DNA of 64,000 nucleotides, taken from Paramecium sonneborni (lineage: Eukaryota > Ciliophora > Oligohymenophorea > Peniculida > Parameciidae). Positions 41,137 to 53,002 of this stretch are shown here, piece by piece. The notes beneath the pieces were generated by a model that worked only from the letters and a program-made list of their open reading frames with translations, was not told where the DNA came from and did no database searches. The stretch is taken from NCBI GenBank assembly GCA_905182985.1, contig CAJJDN010000182.1, forward strand, positions 32,933 to 96,932. Reading direction: 5' to 3'. Made by a program: the position numbers and the translations under genes. The stretch's first letter is position 1. Each line of letters begins with the position of its first letter.

Positions 41137-42872
41137 ATGAACTTTTTAATGATTTTTTTGATCACTTATCTAATAGGTTCTTCAACAGAATTCACAATAA
41201 CAGAGATTGATGAGCCTCTTATATACATAAAAATACATCCAAATGAACATAAGACAATAAATTTAGAAGATGCTCGAGATGCAATTTTACAATCTTATAA
41301 TAATAGTAGAGGTTGCGAAATCAGTCCTATGCAAGTTAAATTTGAAACTCAAGAATTCAGAATAATTCAAGAATAGGATTTCACAGATCAAGATTTTGAA
41401 TCAGACACTATTCTCAACTTTCGTTAATTTGTGTCTATGGTTCATATAAAAGATGGAATGTTAGCAATCACTTCAGATTCTATTGCATATCTGCTTAAAT
41501 TTAATTATGAAACTGTTTATGAACACGATTTCGAAGAAACAGGATAATAATTTGCTAGAATTTTATGGAGAGCAGATCTTCAAACTATTGCTCCAACATT
41601 GATTGCTAAGAATGAGTTACCATAATTATTATATTCTCCATCTTCTAATTTAGCATTCTTACTATTTAGTGATAGTGCTTAATTATTTAGTATGGATTAA
41701 ATGGAATCATAAGCAACATCACTTGATGTTTATTAAGTAACAGATTGGAGAAAGAGAGGATATAGAGGATTAACTAAAGAAATAGATGGACTAGTATTTA
41801 GTGCAGTAGGAAGAGATGGATTAGATGTTTATAAGATTGTATAGAAGGATCTTAGATTTATCAAAAATCTTAAATTAAGAGATTTTGGTTTAAATTCTTC
41901 TATTGAAATTGTTGATTTTGCTATCATATAACATGGAAAAAAAGTTGATTACTACTCTATGTTTTTATTAGATAGGGAATTAGGATTATTATTAATAGAT
42001 ATTCATAAAGATTTATATGTTAATTTTGGAATGAGATCATGGATTAATTATGAATCTGGTGGAATATCAGTTGATACTCGAAATGGTAGGAATGTTTTTA
42101 TGGCTTATTAATAAATGAATCATTATTTTGTACTTGAATATAATGTGGATATAGATAATGGTAATTCTTTTTTGATTAGAAAAAAGAAAATAGATCATCG
42201 AATAATTGATTTAGATGCAACAGAAGATTTTGTAATTGTCTAAGGTGTTAATTAGCATTTAATTTTATTTTCAAATGGGTATGATTTTGTGATGAATAAT
42301 CATAAAGATTAAGTATTCAAACATTTGGGTTTGAGAGACTTTGCATTCTTTAATTAAACTTATAAATTAGAAGATATGGAAAATATCGAATAATAATATG
42401 ATGATTTCTTTTTTGGAATAACTGCTTAGAGCGCTTTCCTAACACGATTTTAGGTTGAACCAATAAAGATGAAGTGTTTCTATCATAATGATGAAGGTAA
42501 GACAATTGATATTATAAAGTTGGTTAATCATACAGATATCTATTGTCATACAATACTACAGTAGAGGGTATTTAAGACTTGGTAATAAGACACGAAAAAA
42601 TGGTGATTGTGGAAATAATCAAGACTTATTTGTATGAAGCAGAGTATTACTTATTATATGCAATTGCTTTTTTATTGGGATCAGTGTTTTTAATGGGTTT
42701 GGGATATGTTGGTTATTGGTTTTATAGCAATTAAAAGGAACATTAGATATTGGTGGAATAAATTGAGAAAACAGCTAGAGAAAAAGGCATCAAATAGGTG
42801 AATGGTTCAACAGCTTTTAAGGGAGACGAAACATCAGTATTTTAATAATAAAATAAATCTATTATGCCCTGA
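41137..42872 (+). CDS. Type I membrane protein, paralogue of the 1.8-kb gene
   Basis: 571 residues; exons 41137-42544 and 42565-42872 with a 20-nt GTC..TAG intron at 42545-42564 give 572 codons. A signal peptide (MNFLMIFLITYLIGSSTEF) is followed by a long extracytoplasmic region. That region contains GRDGLDVYKIVQKDLRFIKN and LRDFGLNSSIEIVDFAI, both with counterparts in the 1832-3384 protein. A transmembrane helix follows (YLLYAIAFLLGSVFLMGLGYVGYWFY) and then a charged cytosolic tail (QIEKTAREKGIKQVNG). The intron is in the same place as in the paralogue, just before the membrane segment. The ectodomain has repeated short beta-strand patterns. The family is unnamed to me. Confidence 0.85.
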
Positions 42873-43216
42873 TAAAATTCATTCAAAAACTATATAACTC
42901 ATTTAATTTAAAATTTAGTTAGGCCAAGTAATCTGATGTCTACATTTTTTCATATTTTTGCTTCTTGTTATAGTATAGTTGTAAAATGAATAGACATCAT
43001 TTTCTTTAAATCTTTACAAGACTTGTTTAGAAATACAAATAACTTTTTCTTTAATAATTTTTTAAAGTACCATCAATTAATTAAGTTTTATCAATCTCCT
43101 CCTTCAATAAACTATAAATAATCAGACAAATATCTTAGATTAATTAAGAGTCCTATTCAATCAAAGTATTATATAGTATTGTTAAAAAATTCAAGAACCA
43201 AAGAAACTGAATGCAA

Positions 43217-44863
43217 TCATATGCTTTTCTACTATTAAAATAAGGCAAGAATGTTAAACTATAGCAATTTAAATGAGTTTGCTATGAACTTGGATAACAA
43301 TAAACAAAGTAACTCAAAATTCATCTCCTTTTTTAAGTTGTGAGTAATGATTGATATTTATTAGGTCATTTCTACATTAAATAGAGGTTGTATCTATGTT
43401 TATTCTAAAAATATATAATTTTCATTTTTGTTTGAATTAAATTGAATAGCTTCTAAATTCTTCTTAGATTCAAACATTTAAAATAATTCTATCCATTCCA
43501 TTCTTTTATTCTCTTCCTTCTCTCCAAATTTCTACTCAAAAAGCTTTTTCCAAATTCTGATAAAGAAGTACCAATTGGAAATCTTATCTTAAACACTATT
43601 TTATTATATTTTATGTTAAACTCTTTTCATCTACACAATTCCATGAAGCCATACCATATATCATTTCACAATAAATTACTCTTTAACACCATAGTAGTAT
43701 ATTTTTCTTTTTTCAATGTTTATGGTGACTTATATAATGGTGAACCACAATACAAATTCTTAACAATTCTCCATTAAAATTATCCACAATTTTTGGAAAT
43801 CCAAAATCTGTTATCTTTTCTACTCCTTTATGATTCATTATATTTGCTGATTTCAAAATCTCTATGTATGATATTTGCCTTTACTAATTCTTCAAATTCA
43901 CTTCTCTCTTTCTTATTTCCTTCAAATCTCAATCATAATATAATATTTATAACAGAATATCTAATTAACTTCTGATTCTGGAATGTATCTCCCCTTAATT
44001 ATATTTCTCAGATCTCTCTATCTTTAAAATAATCTTTAACTCTATATAAATTGAATGATCTGTATTAAATTTATCTATAAATTTACCAATTAAGGTATTT
44101 CATTATTTGAATCTCAAAGTCTAAAATATTTCATTCTACATAAATACTTAACTAAATATTGATCTTAATTAATCATTGAACTATCTATTTTTTTTATAGC
44201 TACTTCTTAATTTGTTGTCAACTTAATCCCTTTGTAAACCTTTCCAAAAGCACCTTCTCCCAAATATATATAAATTGTGGCAATTTAATAATCTCCTAAT
44301 GTTCTTACACTTTATTACAATTACTACATTATCAATTATAATTTTTTATATAATCAATTCTATAAAATTTTTATTGCTTTCAATATCTCCTCCTCCTTAA
44401 CCTTAATCTTCTCTTCCTTATTCTATTAATGCTCATTAAATTCCAATCTTAACTATTGTCTGTTCATATATTCACATTATATATTTAATAATTCATTCTT
44501 TATATTTGCTAACTCTTAAATTTTCTAATTGTTTCTCTACTCCAATATTTCCAAATCTTCCTACACTTACTCATTAACCTCTCTAATCTTAGATTAATTC
44601 AACTCCAATATTTATATTTCCTCCTTTTTCTAATTATCTCTTCCAATAATCAGTGTTTCAACCAGATTATTTATTCGATCCAATTCTTTATTTATTGGCT
44701 ATTTTGTTTATAATAATGATTCATCCCAATTCTATGTCTCTATCTTATTTTATTAATAGTATTAGAGAGGATTACGCATCTCTATTATTCTAACCTAAGT
44801 TTTTGGTTTATAAGTTGACAAACCTTAATATTTTGTAAATTCGTTTAAATCACTTTTTTACAT
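43217..44863 (-). pseudogene. Decayed protein kinase gene with coiled-coil N-terminus
   Basis: On the minus strand an N-terminal coiled coil (QKSDLNEFTKYQGLSTYKP ... EEKIKVKEEEILKAIKIL) is followed in the same frame by a TGA near 44360. A good kinase start follows, also in that frame (YLGEGAFGKVYKGI, NQEVAIKKID). After that the homology breaks repeatedly. A TGA follows MKYFRL. The catalytic loop IIHRD and the following KSANIMNHKGVEKITDFGF lie in different frames, and YCGSPLYKSP and EMIYGMASWNC need two more shifts. No set of short introns restores one frame. This many lesions indicates a pseudogene. Confidence 0.7.
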
Positions 44864-44989
44864 ATAAATTATTCATTTTTAGTTAATTTCTACTCTCTTC
44901 TTCTATTCATAATTAATCAAGATCTAAAATTTATATATATTCATAACATTAAAAGAAATAACAACAGATTATTATAAATCAATATATTA

Positions 44990-46456
44990 TCAACTACTTG
45001 CATTTATTTCATTTAATTGAAATGGTATTAATATTTATTCATTCAAATTGAATTATATACTCTATTATTCTATCTTCTCATTTGAAATAATCAATTTTAT
45101 ATAATCTGATATTTATTTTAATGTTTTCTTTACTTTTAATATTTCGAAATTACCTGAAAATTGAAGCCATTTCTAACTTTCTACCTCATTTCTTAAATTT
45201 ATAGAAAGAAATGACCCCTTTGAATTCTCAGCAACTATTAACATTATGAGCAAGAAAATATTTGAAATAGTATTCAAATTACTATTTCCATAAACAAAAG
45301 CTTTAATTGACATATGAGAATATAAATTGTGCAAAATTTATGTTATATTATAAAAATTGATTTCGCTTTCCCTTAACTTTTAGAGTCTAAGATCTTCATA
45401 CAATTGCAACATTAAAAGTTTTCTTTCAATAACCCTACATTTAAAAGATGATAACCTATCTATATGACTTAAAATTTTAAGCAAAAGCTTTATAAAATTC
45501 TTATGTCTTTATTCATAAATTTATGTATTTGGTTTTTTTTCATTTAAAAAATCTCTCATTAGTAGCAATATCGTTGGTTTGTTTCCATAATAAATTGAAC
45601 ATTCTATTCTAATTAATTTTTTGAAGTATTCCACAACTAAAGTCTTATTAAAAACAGATGCTCTATCCACTCTATACTTCTTTATTTACATAAACAAGAA
45701 ATTTTCCAATTTGATTCCTTTATATACAGAATCTCTAATAAAAGTTGATCCATTAAATTATCTATTAAAAAATTTATGACATTGTGCTTCTGATTTAAGA
45801 TTAAATTAGATTGTATCGTCTATAAAAGACAAAATTACATAAGGTTGTTTGAAGGCAATGGAGTTTAAAATTTTTTCCCAATGAGAATCATTTAATGCTA
45901 ATAAATATTGATTACGAATAGCTTTATGATAATGGTACATATAACGAATTGTATAGATCACAATAAGTACAGAACTCACGATTGTAGAGAAAAGTATTTA
46001 ATTGGTTTGAATTTAAATTAGGATGATTCTTACAATACTGATTGTAATTACAGAGATAGCTGCATCCAAAAACTCTCCTGAAATAAACATTAAAAAGTTT
46101 GCACCCATTACATTAGCTCCTATAAGGAAATTATTGTAAGAATCATCTTATTTTGATAACTAGAGACTAAAAAATAATGATATAAAGTGGTTAAGTATGA
46201 TTAAAGCAACTCTAATAAATTTGGTATGTTTTTTCACAATTCCATATTGAATTAACAAGTAGGTAATGAATAAACAATATTTGTATATATTTTGAAGTTC
46301 CTGGACTAAAATATTTTCTAAAATTTTTGTTAATGCTACAGCAAGAAGTCCTAATGTTATAATATTAAGAGTAAACATTCTAAAATTTTGTTAAGTTATG
46401 TTTTGATATTTAGATTCAATTTCTTTATCTTTGAAATTTAATGTATATTTATTCAT
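44990..46456 (-). CDS. Six-TM-type membrane protein with PAS/sensor-like C-terminal region
   Basis: 488 residues in one uninterrupted frame of 489 codons. The first 200 residues hold about six hydrophobic helices (MFTLNIITLGLLAVALTKI, CLFITYLLIQYGIV, VALIILNHFISLFFSL, LIGANVMGANFLMFISG, AISVITISIVRIILIQI, TIVSSVLIVIYTIRY). A PAS-like segment follows (NSIAFKQPYVILSFIDD) and then a mainly helical cytosolic part with an HNLYSHMSIK motif. The layout resembles the membrane-bound histidine-kinase-like sensors of ciliates, but I see no clear H-box or ATP-binding N/G boxes. The enzyme assignment is therefore not supported. Confidence 0.7.
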
Positions 46457-47876
46457 GATTTGATCAAATATTAAATATATTAAAATGTATTTTTAAATTA
46501 TGTAATTTGCAATTGAAAATATAATAGAACATAAATTTATTCACCTCAATAATTCCATCATATGTCAAATAGATGAACAAATCCAAACTTAGTAAATCAA
46601 ATAGAAGAAAGCACTATTTAATTCAATTCTTCCTAATTCTTGATTGATTAAATTAAGTTAGATTTTTAGTAAAATGAAAGAATGAGGACTCTTATCCTAT
46701 AATAAAATTATTGACGTGAATGTCTAATTATATTAGCTAAGAAGATTAAAAACAGTTTTTATGAGATTATCCTCATAGCCAAGAAATCTCTTTTTGATTT
46801 GAATTTATCATGATATAAAATTTCTAGATTTGTTTGTGTAATAAACTATTTATATGTCATTCACTATTTTGATTTTATTATATTTGATATTTTAGAACTT
46901 AATCAATATCTATATTCTTGTATTCATTCATACATAAAATTATAAAATATTCAATTATTGATTTTTAGATTATTATGAATTATAAAGGTCGCCTAATACA
47001 TTTCACATTGTAGAAGAAAACACTGCCTAACTATTTAATTGCATTTGAGAAATTTATTCAACAATATTTACAACAATCAATTCAGTAAGATGTTTTTAAT
47101 GTTGCAATTGAGATAACTTCTAATCAGCACAATATTCTAAAACCATTAATTTTTATTCAAATAGAACTCAAAATTCTTTAGAATTATGTTTATGATTCTA
47201 TCATAAACATAATTCTAAATACTACTCTTCTGTCGATCTCAATTCTTAAACAAACTTTCTTTTCATTTTCTTTTTCTCTTCTAAATTATTTCATATTGCT
47301 AAATTACTTAGTTATGTAAAAATGAGTATTTCTTAATAGTATTAGTATTGAAAGATTAAATTCTTGTTCATGTAGAACTACTCTGTACAAATGAAATAGG
47401 AGATTTTAAAATCTTAAAAGATCTTAATGAGCTTGATCTGATATTACTTAAGTTCATATTTTTTATCTTGGTTTTGAGACAGCATTCAATTTTTTACACA
47501 TTTTCTTTAAGAAAAAAAAAATCATAGAAGAATGAATGCTTTTTATTAACTATTTTAAATTGAAAAAAGTGTTTTGATCAGATAGTTTCCTATCTCCTAA
47601 GTTTTAAATCTATATTTCAGGTTTTGGTTCATAAAGAGATTTGTTAGCTAAAATTGTTTTATCTTAAACTTTAAGAATTAGATTTAGAATTAGATTATGA
47701 ATTATAGATTTCCATATATTTATTCTCCAAAAAAAATTGGTATACACTATCATCAAAATTCCTATCATTTTAAAAAAAAGCATTGATAAGAATATAACAT
47801 TTTCCTTATTTATATAAATATTGAATTTAATTGTTTATTAATAATAATTATTATTTAATTAATAACCTTTAAAGGG
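46457..47876. other. Long spacer with a weak open frame and a perfect hairpin
   Basis: 1.4 kb of mostly AT-rich sequence. A plus-strand frame from ATG 46977 (MNYKGRLIHFTLQKKTLPNY) runs about 118 codons. Its first half looks protein-like (LIAFEKFIQQYLQQSIQQD), but its second half is spacer-like and runs across the hairpin at 47177-47219. It could be a gene relic. Confidence 0.45.
47177..47219. repeat. Perfect inverted repeat, 20-bp arms and 3-nt loop
   Basis: The left arm TTTAGAATTATGTTTATGAT (47177-47196) is the exact reverse complement of 47200-47219, separated by TCT. A perfect 20-bp stem is well beyond chance even in AT-rich DNA. Confidence 0.9.
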
Positions 47877-48941
47877 ATGATCAACAAAGATCCGTATAAT
47901 TTAAACTAGTCATACAATAATCCCTAGATTTAAAATGATTTTTAAATTTCCCTACCAATTTCTAATAATAATATTACAATCAGATAAATTCTAAATCAGC
48001 CTAACAACTAGAACTATGATTATTTTGATCACTCTTATCAGTAATAACAATAAAGCTAACTTCGATCTTCTTCTATGAATCCAAAATCGAAAATCAGAAT
48101 AATTTAGTAGCCTAATAATATCCATATTTAACATCATTAACCACGATTTGCAATACAACCTAAATAAGACTATTAGACTGAATAAATGAAGTAAAATTAA
48201 AATTTTCTGAATAATAATTCTATGTACAATCATTAACATAGAAATAATATTTAATAGAGAAAAAATGATGATTATTTAATGATTTAGAAGAACTAACCAA
48301 AAAAGATTTTAGCAGATCAAATAGATATCACATTATAAAATTCAAGAAAGTAATACAAATCTTTGGAGAGGTAATATTAAATAAATTAAGATATGTTAAA
48401 GTATCAGTAAATAAATGTTTATGATTTGCCCTAAAATAATAATAAATCTAATCATTATGATCTACCCTAGATTAATAATAAATCTACTCATTATGATTAA
48501 GATAGATAAAACAAAAGTTAGTAATCAGAGAAAAACGACTCTTTAAATTGCACAAATACATCATTTATGTAAACTAAACGCCCAATATGCTATTATTGCA
48601 AATCTATCATTGATAAAAAAGGAATAAATCTGATCTGTTGGCATTAATATCATCCAGAGTGTCTTACTGAGATAATATTGTGTTAAATTCAAAAATAATC
48701 TATTTCGAAATTGCCTAAATGTTTATGTGGATTGAAATTAAAATAATAAACAATAAGAAATATACAAAATGGATAATAGATTTTAAAAATAATTTTGGAA
48801 TAATAATTAGGGTAGATTTATTAAAAGTATGAAAAAAATTTAAATAAATGCCCAAATTGTGAATTCAGATTTATAAAGAATTATAGATTGAATAATGAGT
48901 GTTGGTGTCCTAATTGTGAAAAAGCATTTAAAATAAAATGA
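47877..48941 (+). CDS. RING-like zinc-binding protein with Q/N-rich N-terminus
   Basis: 354 residues in a single frame of 355 codons. The first 220 residues are low-complexity Q/N/S/Y. The C-terminal third holds paired zinc ligands: ICYYCKSIIDKKGINLICWH, then HQYHPECL, then PKCLCGLKLK, and later NKCPNCEFRFIK and CWCPNCEKAF. The order C-x2-C ... C-x-H ... H-x2-C ... C-x-C resembles RING or RBR-type E3 ubiquitin ligase modules, where cysteines and histidines bind two zincs and the domain recruits an E2. E3 activity is inferred. The gene at 50700 has a similar layout. Confidence 0.8.
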
Positions 48942-49036
48942 TAAAAATATTTGTGAAAATTTTTTCGATAATAAAGAAATTGGGACAAAAAAAATTAATT
49001 AGTAAAATATAATTATTGTTAATTAATTATTATTTA

Positions 49037-50624
49037 ATGGTTAAGCGTAGTAAGGAGTAGTTCTTTAAAAAGAAAATGAATACAAAATTCAAAGCATCAT
49101 AAAAAGGATCGAAGAGTGGAGCATCAACAAATCCGGATAGAAAATTGCCTGAAAAATAATTGAATGCTAAGCATTAATTTTTTAGATCAAAATAAACAAT
49201 ATAGAGATTGAATTTATATAATGAGAAACCAAATAAGTATTGAATGATTAGAATGATTAGAGAAGAGATGTGGAAATAGGCAACATAACCTGCAAGAATA
49301 GATCCAAATAGAAAATGGTTTGGAAATATAAGAACAATAGATTAATAATAACTAGATAAATTAAGATAAGAGATGGCAAATAGAACACATGATCCTAGAA
49401 GTGTATTGATAAAGGCAAAATAATTACCATTGTCATTATTAGTAGAGGCATAAAAAAAAAATAAGAATGTACCACTATTAGAATTAGAAAGTTACGAAGT
49501 ATAAATATTAAATAACTAAAGGATACATATGGACCAAAATCAAAGAGAAAGAGAATAAAATTAAATGTGGAAACAATGGAAGGATTGGCAGATTAAGCGG
49601 AATAAAAGGAATAAACATATGTAGTGGAGAAGGATGAGAAATTGAATCCAGTTGAGATAGTATAATAAGAGAGTAGAGATAAACGATTGACAGCAGGATA
49701 ATCAAAGAGAATTTGGGAAGAATTGTATAAGGTTATTGATTCTTCAGATGTATTGGTTTGTATTCTTGATGGAAGAGATCCTATGGGAACTAGATCATAT
49801 CATTTAGAGAATCATATAAAGAAGAATTGTCCGCATAAACATTTAGTATTATTATTAAATAAATGTGATTTAATACCTACATGGTTAACATCAAGATGGG
49901 TTTAATATTTATCAAAAGAATATCCAACTATAGCTTATCATGCAAATGTTAATAAAGCATTTGGTAAGGGTCCATTTATAAATTTATTGAGATAGTTTGA
50001 TAAATTTCATAGAGATAAATAAACTATTTCAATAGGATTTGTAGGATATCCAAATGTTGGAAAAAGTTCTGTTATTAATTCATTAAAAAAAAGAAAAGTT
50101 TGTAAAGCTGCTCCAGTTCCAGGAGAAACAAGAGTTTGGCAATATGTTGCATTAACAAAAAGAATATATTTAATTGATTGTCCTGGAGTTGTTTATTAAC
50201 ATGAAGGAAAGAATGATGTTGAAGTTGTTTTGAAAGGATGTGTTAGAGCAGAGAAATTAGATGATCCTGAATTTTATATTCCAGCTTTATTAGAAAAAGC
50301 AAGAGCTCCTGATTTAAAGAGAATATATGATATTGATGATTGGATAGATGAACATGATTTTCTTAAAAAGGTTGCTATTAAAAAAGGAAAATTAGCAAAG
50401 GTTTTATTAATAATGTATATTTTAAGGGTGGTGAAGCTGATACTAAAGCAACTGCTAAATTAATTCTTATGGATTGGTAAAGAGGTGAAATTCCATTCTT
50501 AACATATCCTCCAGATTATATTCAAAAAGATGTTATTGAAGAAAATATAGATGAAGATATTCTAGAAAAATAATAAATAGAACTCAATGACTAAAAATTA
50601 TAAGAAATACTCATATAAAAATGA
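49037..50624 (+). CDS. GNL2: Nucleolar GTPase GNL2/NOG2 (Nog2p-type)
   Basis: 504 residues; introns of 24, 23 and 26 nt leave 505 codons. The N-terminus is [20 protein letters not shown], followed by [16 protein letters not shown] and [17 protein letters not shown], both typical of NOG2. The GTPase has circularly permuted motifs: G4 NKCDLIP comes first, then G1 [15 protein letters not shown]2/switch [12 protein letters not shown] and G3 [21 protein letters not shown] and the C-terminal [16 protein letters not shown] with PFLTYPPDY are family features. GNL2/Nog2 joins pre-60S particles and checks 2'-O-methylation of the large rRNA before export. It is shorter than the animal protein, whose C-terminal charged tail is missing. 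Confidence 0.95.
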
Positions 50625-50699
50625 CATGGGTTTCTAATTTTATTTGTTTTGTATAAAATTATATTAATTATTATTTCAATAATTTATACATTAAAAATA

Positions 50700-51704
50700 A
50701 TGATTTCAACAGAAAGAGAATATCTAAATGTCAAAGGATCATAATATTAAGCTATTCATTCCAAAAGATACAATTCTCCTTGCGAAACCATTAATTAAAC
50801 GCCATCTCTTCCATCACTTAATTTACAAACTAAATAATTTCTATCTAAACCATTCTCAAAAGATTTCTCTTAATTATCATCTATCAATTCCATTCATCTT
50901 AAACCATTAATTTGCAAAAATAAATCTTGCATTTACTTAGTTAGAAGTTTGGAAGATAAAATACTTAAATGTATTCTAAGAATTAAAGAAATTGCTAAGG
51001 AAAATAATTAACTCAGAAAAAAGATGCAAATGGATTAAGTTATGGTTGATTCACTTATACCCTCAACTCATAGATCTCTAAAATCTATGGATTTTAATCA
51101 TATTCCTGATGATTAAACTTAACTTATCAGATCTAATATTTCAAGTATCCATGAAACCTATTAATTTACTAAGTTTCCAAATGAAGTTGTAACAACTAAA
51201 CTTAATAAATAAATTAAAGATATTTTTAATAATCTAAATTTTATTATGCAATAACCTATCTTAGATCTCAATTGGAAGAAAAACAATTAACTCAGTAACT
51301 CTTAATTATAAACTTAAAAATGTTTAAAATGTTCTAAAAATAATAATAATTAAATGATTGAATTAGAATGCAATCATTAATATCATAACACTTGTTTCTG
51401 TTAACATCTTGCATCTTCATAAAATTAAATCAATATTTGGTGTCAGTGTAAATAAAAAATAAATAGCAATGATCTCATTCAATTACCAAAAATATAAAAG
51501 AATATTGTTCAGGAAATTAAATTTACTCATCAATTGATTCAATTGATTAAATCTTAATAAATTTTCTCATTTTTTAAATGTGAACAAAATAATTGTGCTT
51601 TCATTATAGGATCAAAAGATGAAAATTCATCTAGTATTTAATCATATTGTTTATCTTGTTTGGAATTTAGATAATTTTCTAAGTAAGAAGTAAATCTTAA
51701 ATGA
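50700..51704 (+). CDS. RING-like zinc finger protein
   Basis: 334 residues, one frame of 335 codons, starting MISTEREYLNVKGSQYQAIH. A short coiled coil (IKEIAKENNQLRKKMQMD) precedes a RING-like cluster: KCLKCSKNNNNQMIELECNH, then HQYHNTCFCQH and WCQCKQK. A further Cys pair (KCEQNNCAF; YCLSCLEF) lies near the C-terminus. The pattern C-x2-C ... C-x-H ... H-x2-C ... C-x-C matches the gene at 47877, suggesting a small local family of candidate E3 ligases. It begins 75 nt after GNL2 on the same strand. Confidence 0.78.
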
Positions 51705-51755
51705 ATTAGTATTCTATAATAATATAATATAAATTCTAATTAATCAACACTAAAA

Positions 51756-52942
51756 TCATAGACAACATGAGAAAAGAGAGGAATTCATATTTGATTTCAA
51801 CAAATTGATAATTTCTTAATTTTAAGTTACCTTAATTGCTGATCTCAATTCTGAATTACTATATCTGTCAGCTTTTAAGAGTTATCTTACACATTCCAAA
51901 TGATGCCATCTTGATGAAACTTCTAAAGGACTTTCAGTCACATCTTAAAAAATACGACTTTTAATATGAGTGTTGCATTCAAGAGATAGCAAAAATTTGA
52001 CTACTTCAACATTTCCATTCTTAGATGCTATATATAAGGCATTTTGACCATATTAATTTAATGAGTTTATAATATGATTCGGGTCTTAAGGATTAGTCAA
52101 ATTACTGGAATAATAAGGATCAATACCGTTTAGGATCTCTTTAGAGAATTTTAATCATATTTTAAATGTCTTCATTAGAACCAGACATCGAATACTAAGT
52201 AAATAGACATACTAATTTGAATTAATTAAAAATATCCATTAGTCTTTAATCTTATGATTCATTGGCTGGATGAATCTACTTATAATTGTTTTTATTATTA
52301 AAATTACGCTATTAAGATCCTAAATTATCATCAAATTAATCCTAATTTTATTGAATATATTCTTACTGTACAAGTGATAGGTTCAACAATTGTTTATTAT
52401 AATCTCCAAATTCCTAAAAACATATTTCCAACTGCTTTAAGTTTATTTTTATAGGATGGAGTTGGCAAAACTATTAATTCAGTTTTATGAGATTAGTAAT
52501 TTCTTTCAGATTAATTACATAATCGTAAATCTTCTTTTTGTGAAATTTCAGAATTTGATTTAATTTCTTTATTCAAATCAATGAAGTCAGAACCATTTAC
52601 TTTGAAATTTAAATGAATTTTATACAATTTTGATTAAATTGTAAGATATTATCAACATTAATTTAGAACTCAGATTCTATTTGCTATAGAGAATCAAATA
52701 TAAGTTCTTACTTAATTCTAAATTAAAGGATTAGTTAGATTGCATTCTTACTTAACTACATCTCCTTGAGTCTAATAAGTATTGCATCTGTCAATACAAA
52801 CTTTTGGATTACTTAAGCTATAAGTTTTCATTATATCAATGTCGAAACTGAAATTGTTCTTATTTTTATAACACTATTCTGATTGAGGGAAATCATGCTA
52901 ATCAGATTTTAAATGGAAACTATGTTAAAAATTAGGATTCAT
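51756..52942 (-). CDS. Ankyrin-repeat protein
   Basis: 369 residues; introns of 28, 27 and 22 nt leave 370 codons. The N-terminal two thirds are hydrophilic with a helical part (KKLNQILKFHKKKIYDYVI). The C-terminal third has ankyrin repeats (YGQNALYIASKNGNVEVVKF followed by LLSLECNTHIKSR). The next repeat (SPLEVSSRWHHLECVRQLL) is degenerate. Ankyrin repeats mediate protein binding; no catalytic domain is visible. Its stop lies 51 nt from the converging RING gene. Confidence 0.8.
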
Positions 52943-53002
52943 TAAATAATATAATTTATTGTTTTTAATTATTTTTATAGTTTTTATGAAATGATTGAAT
53001 TT

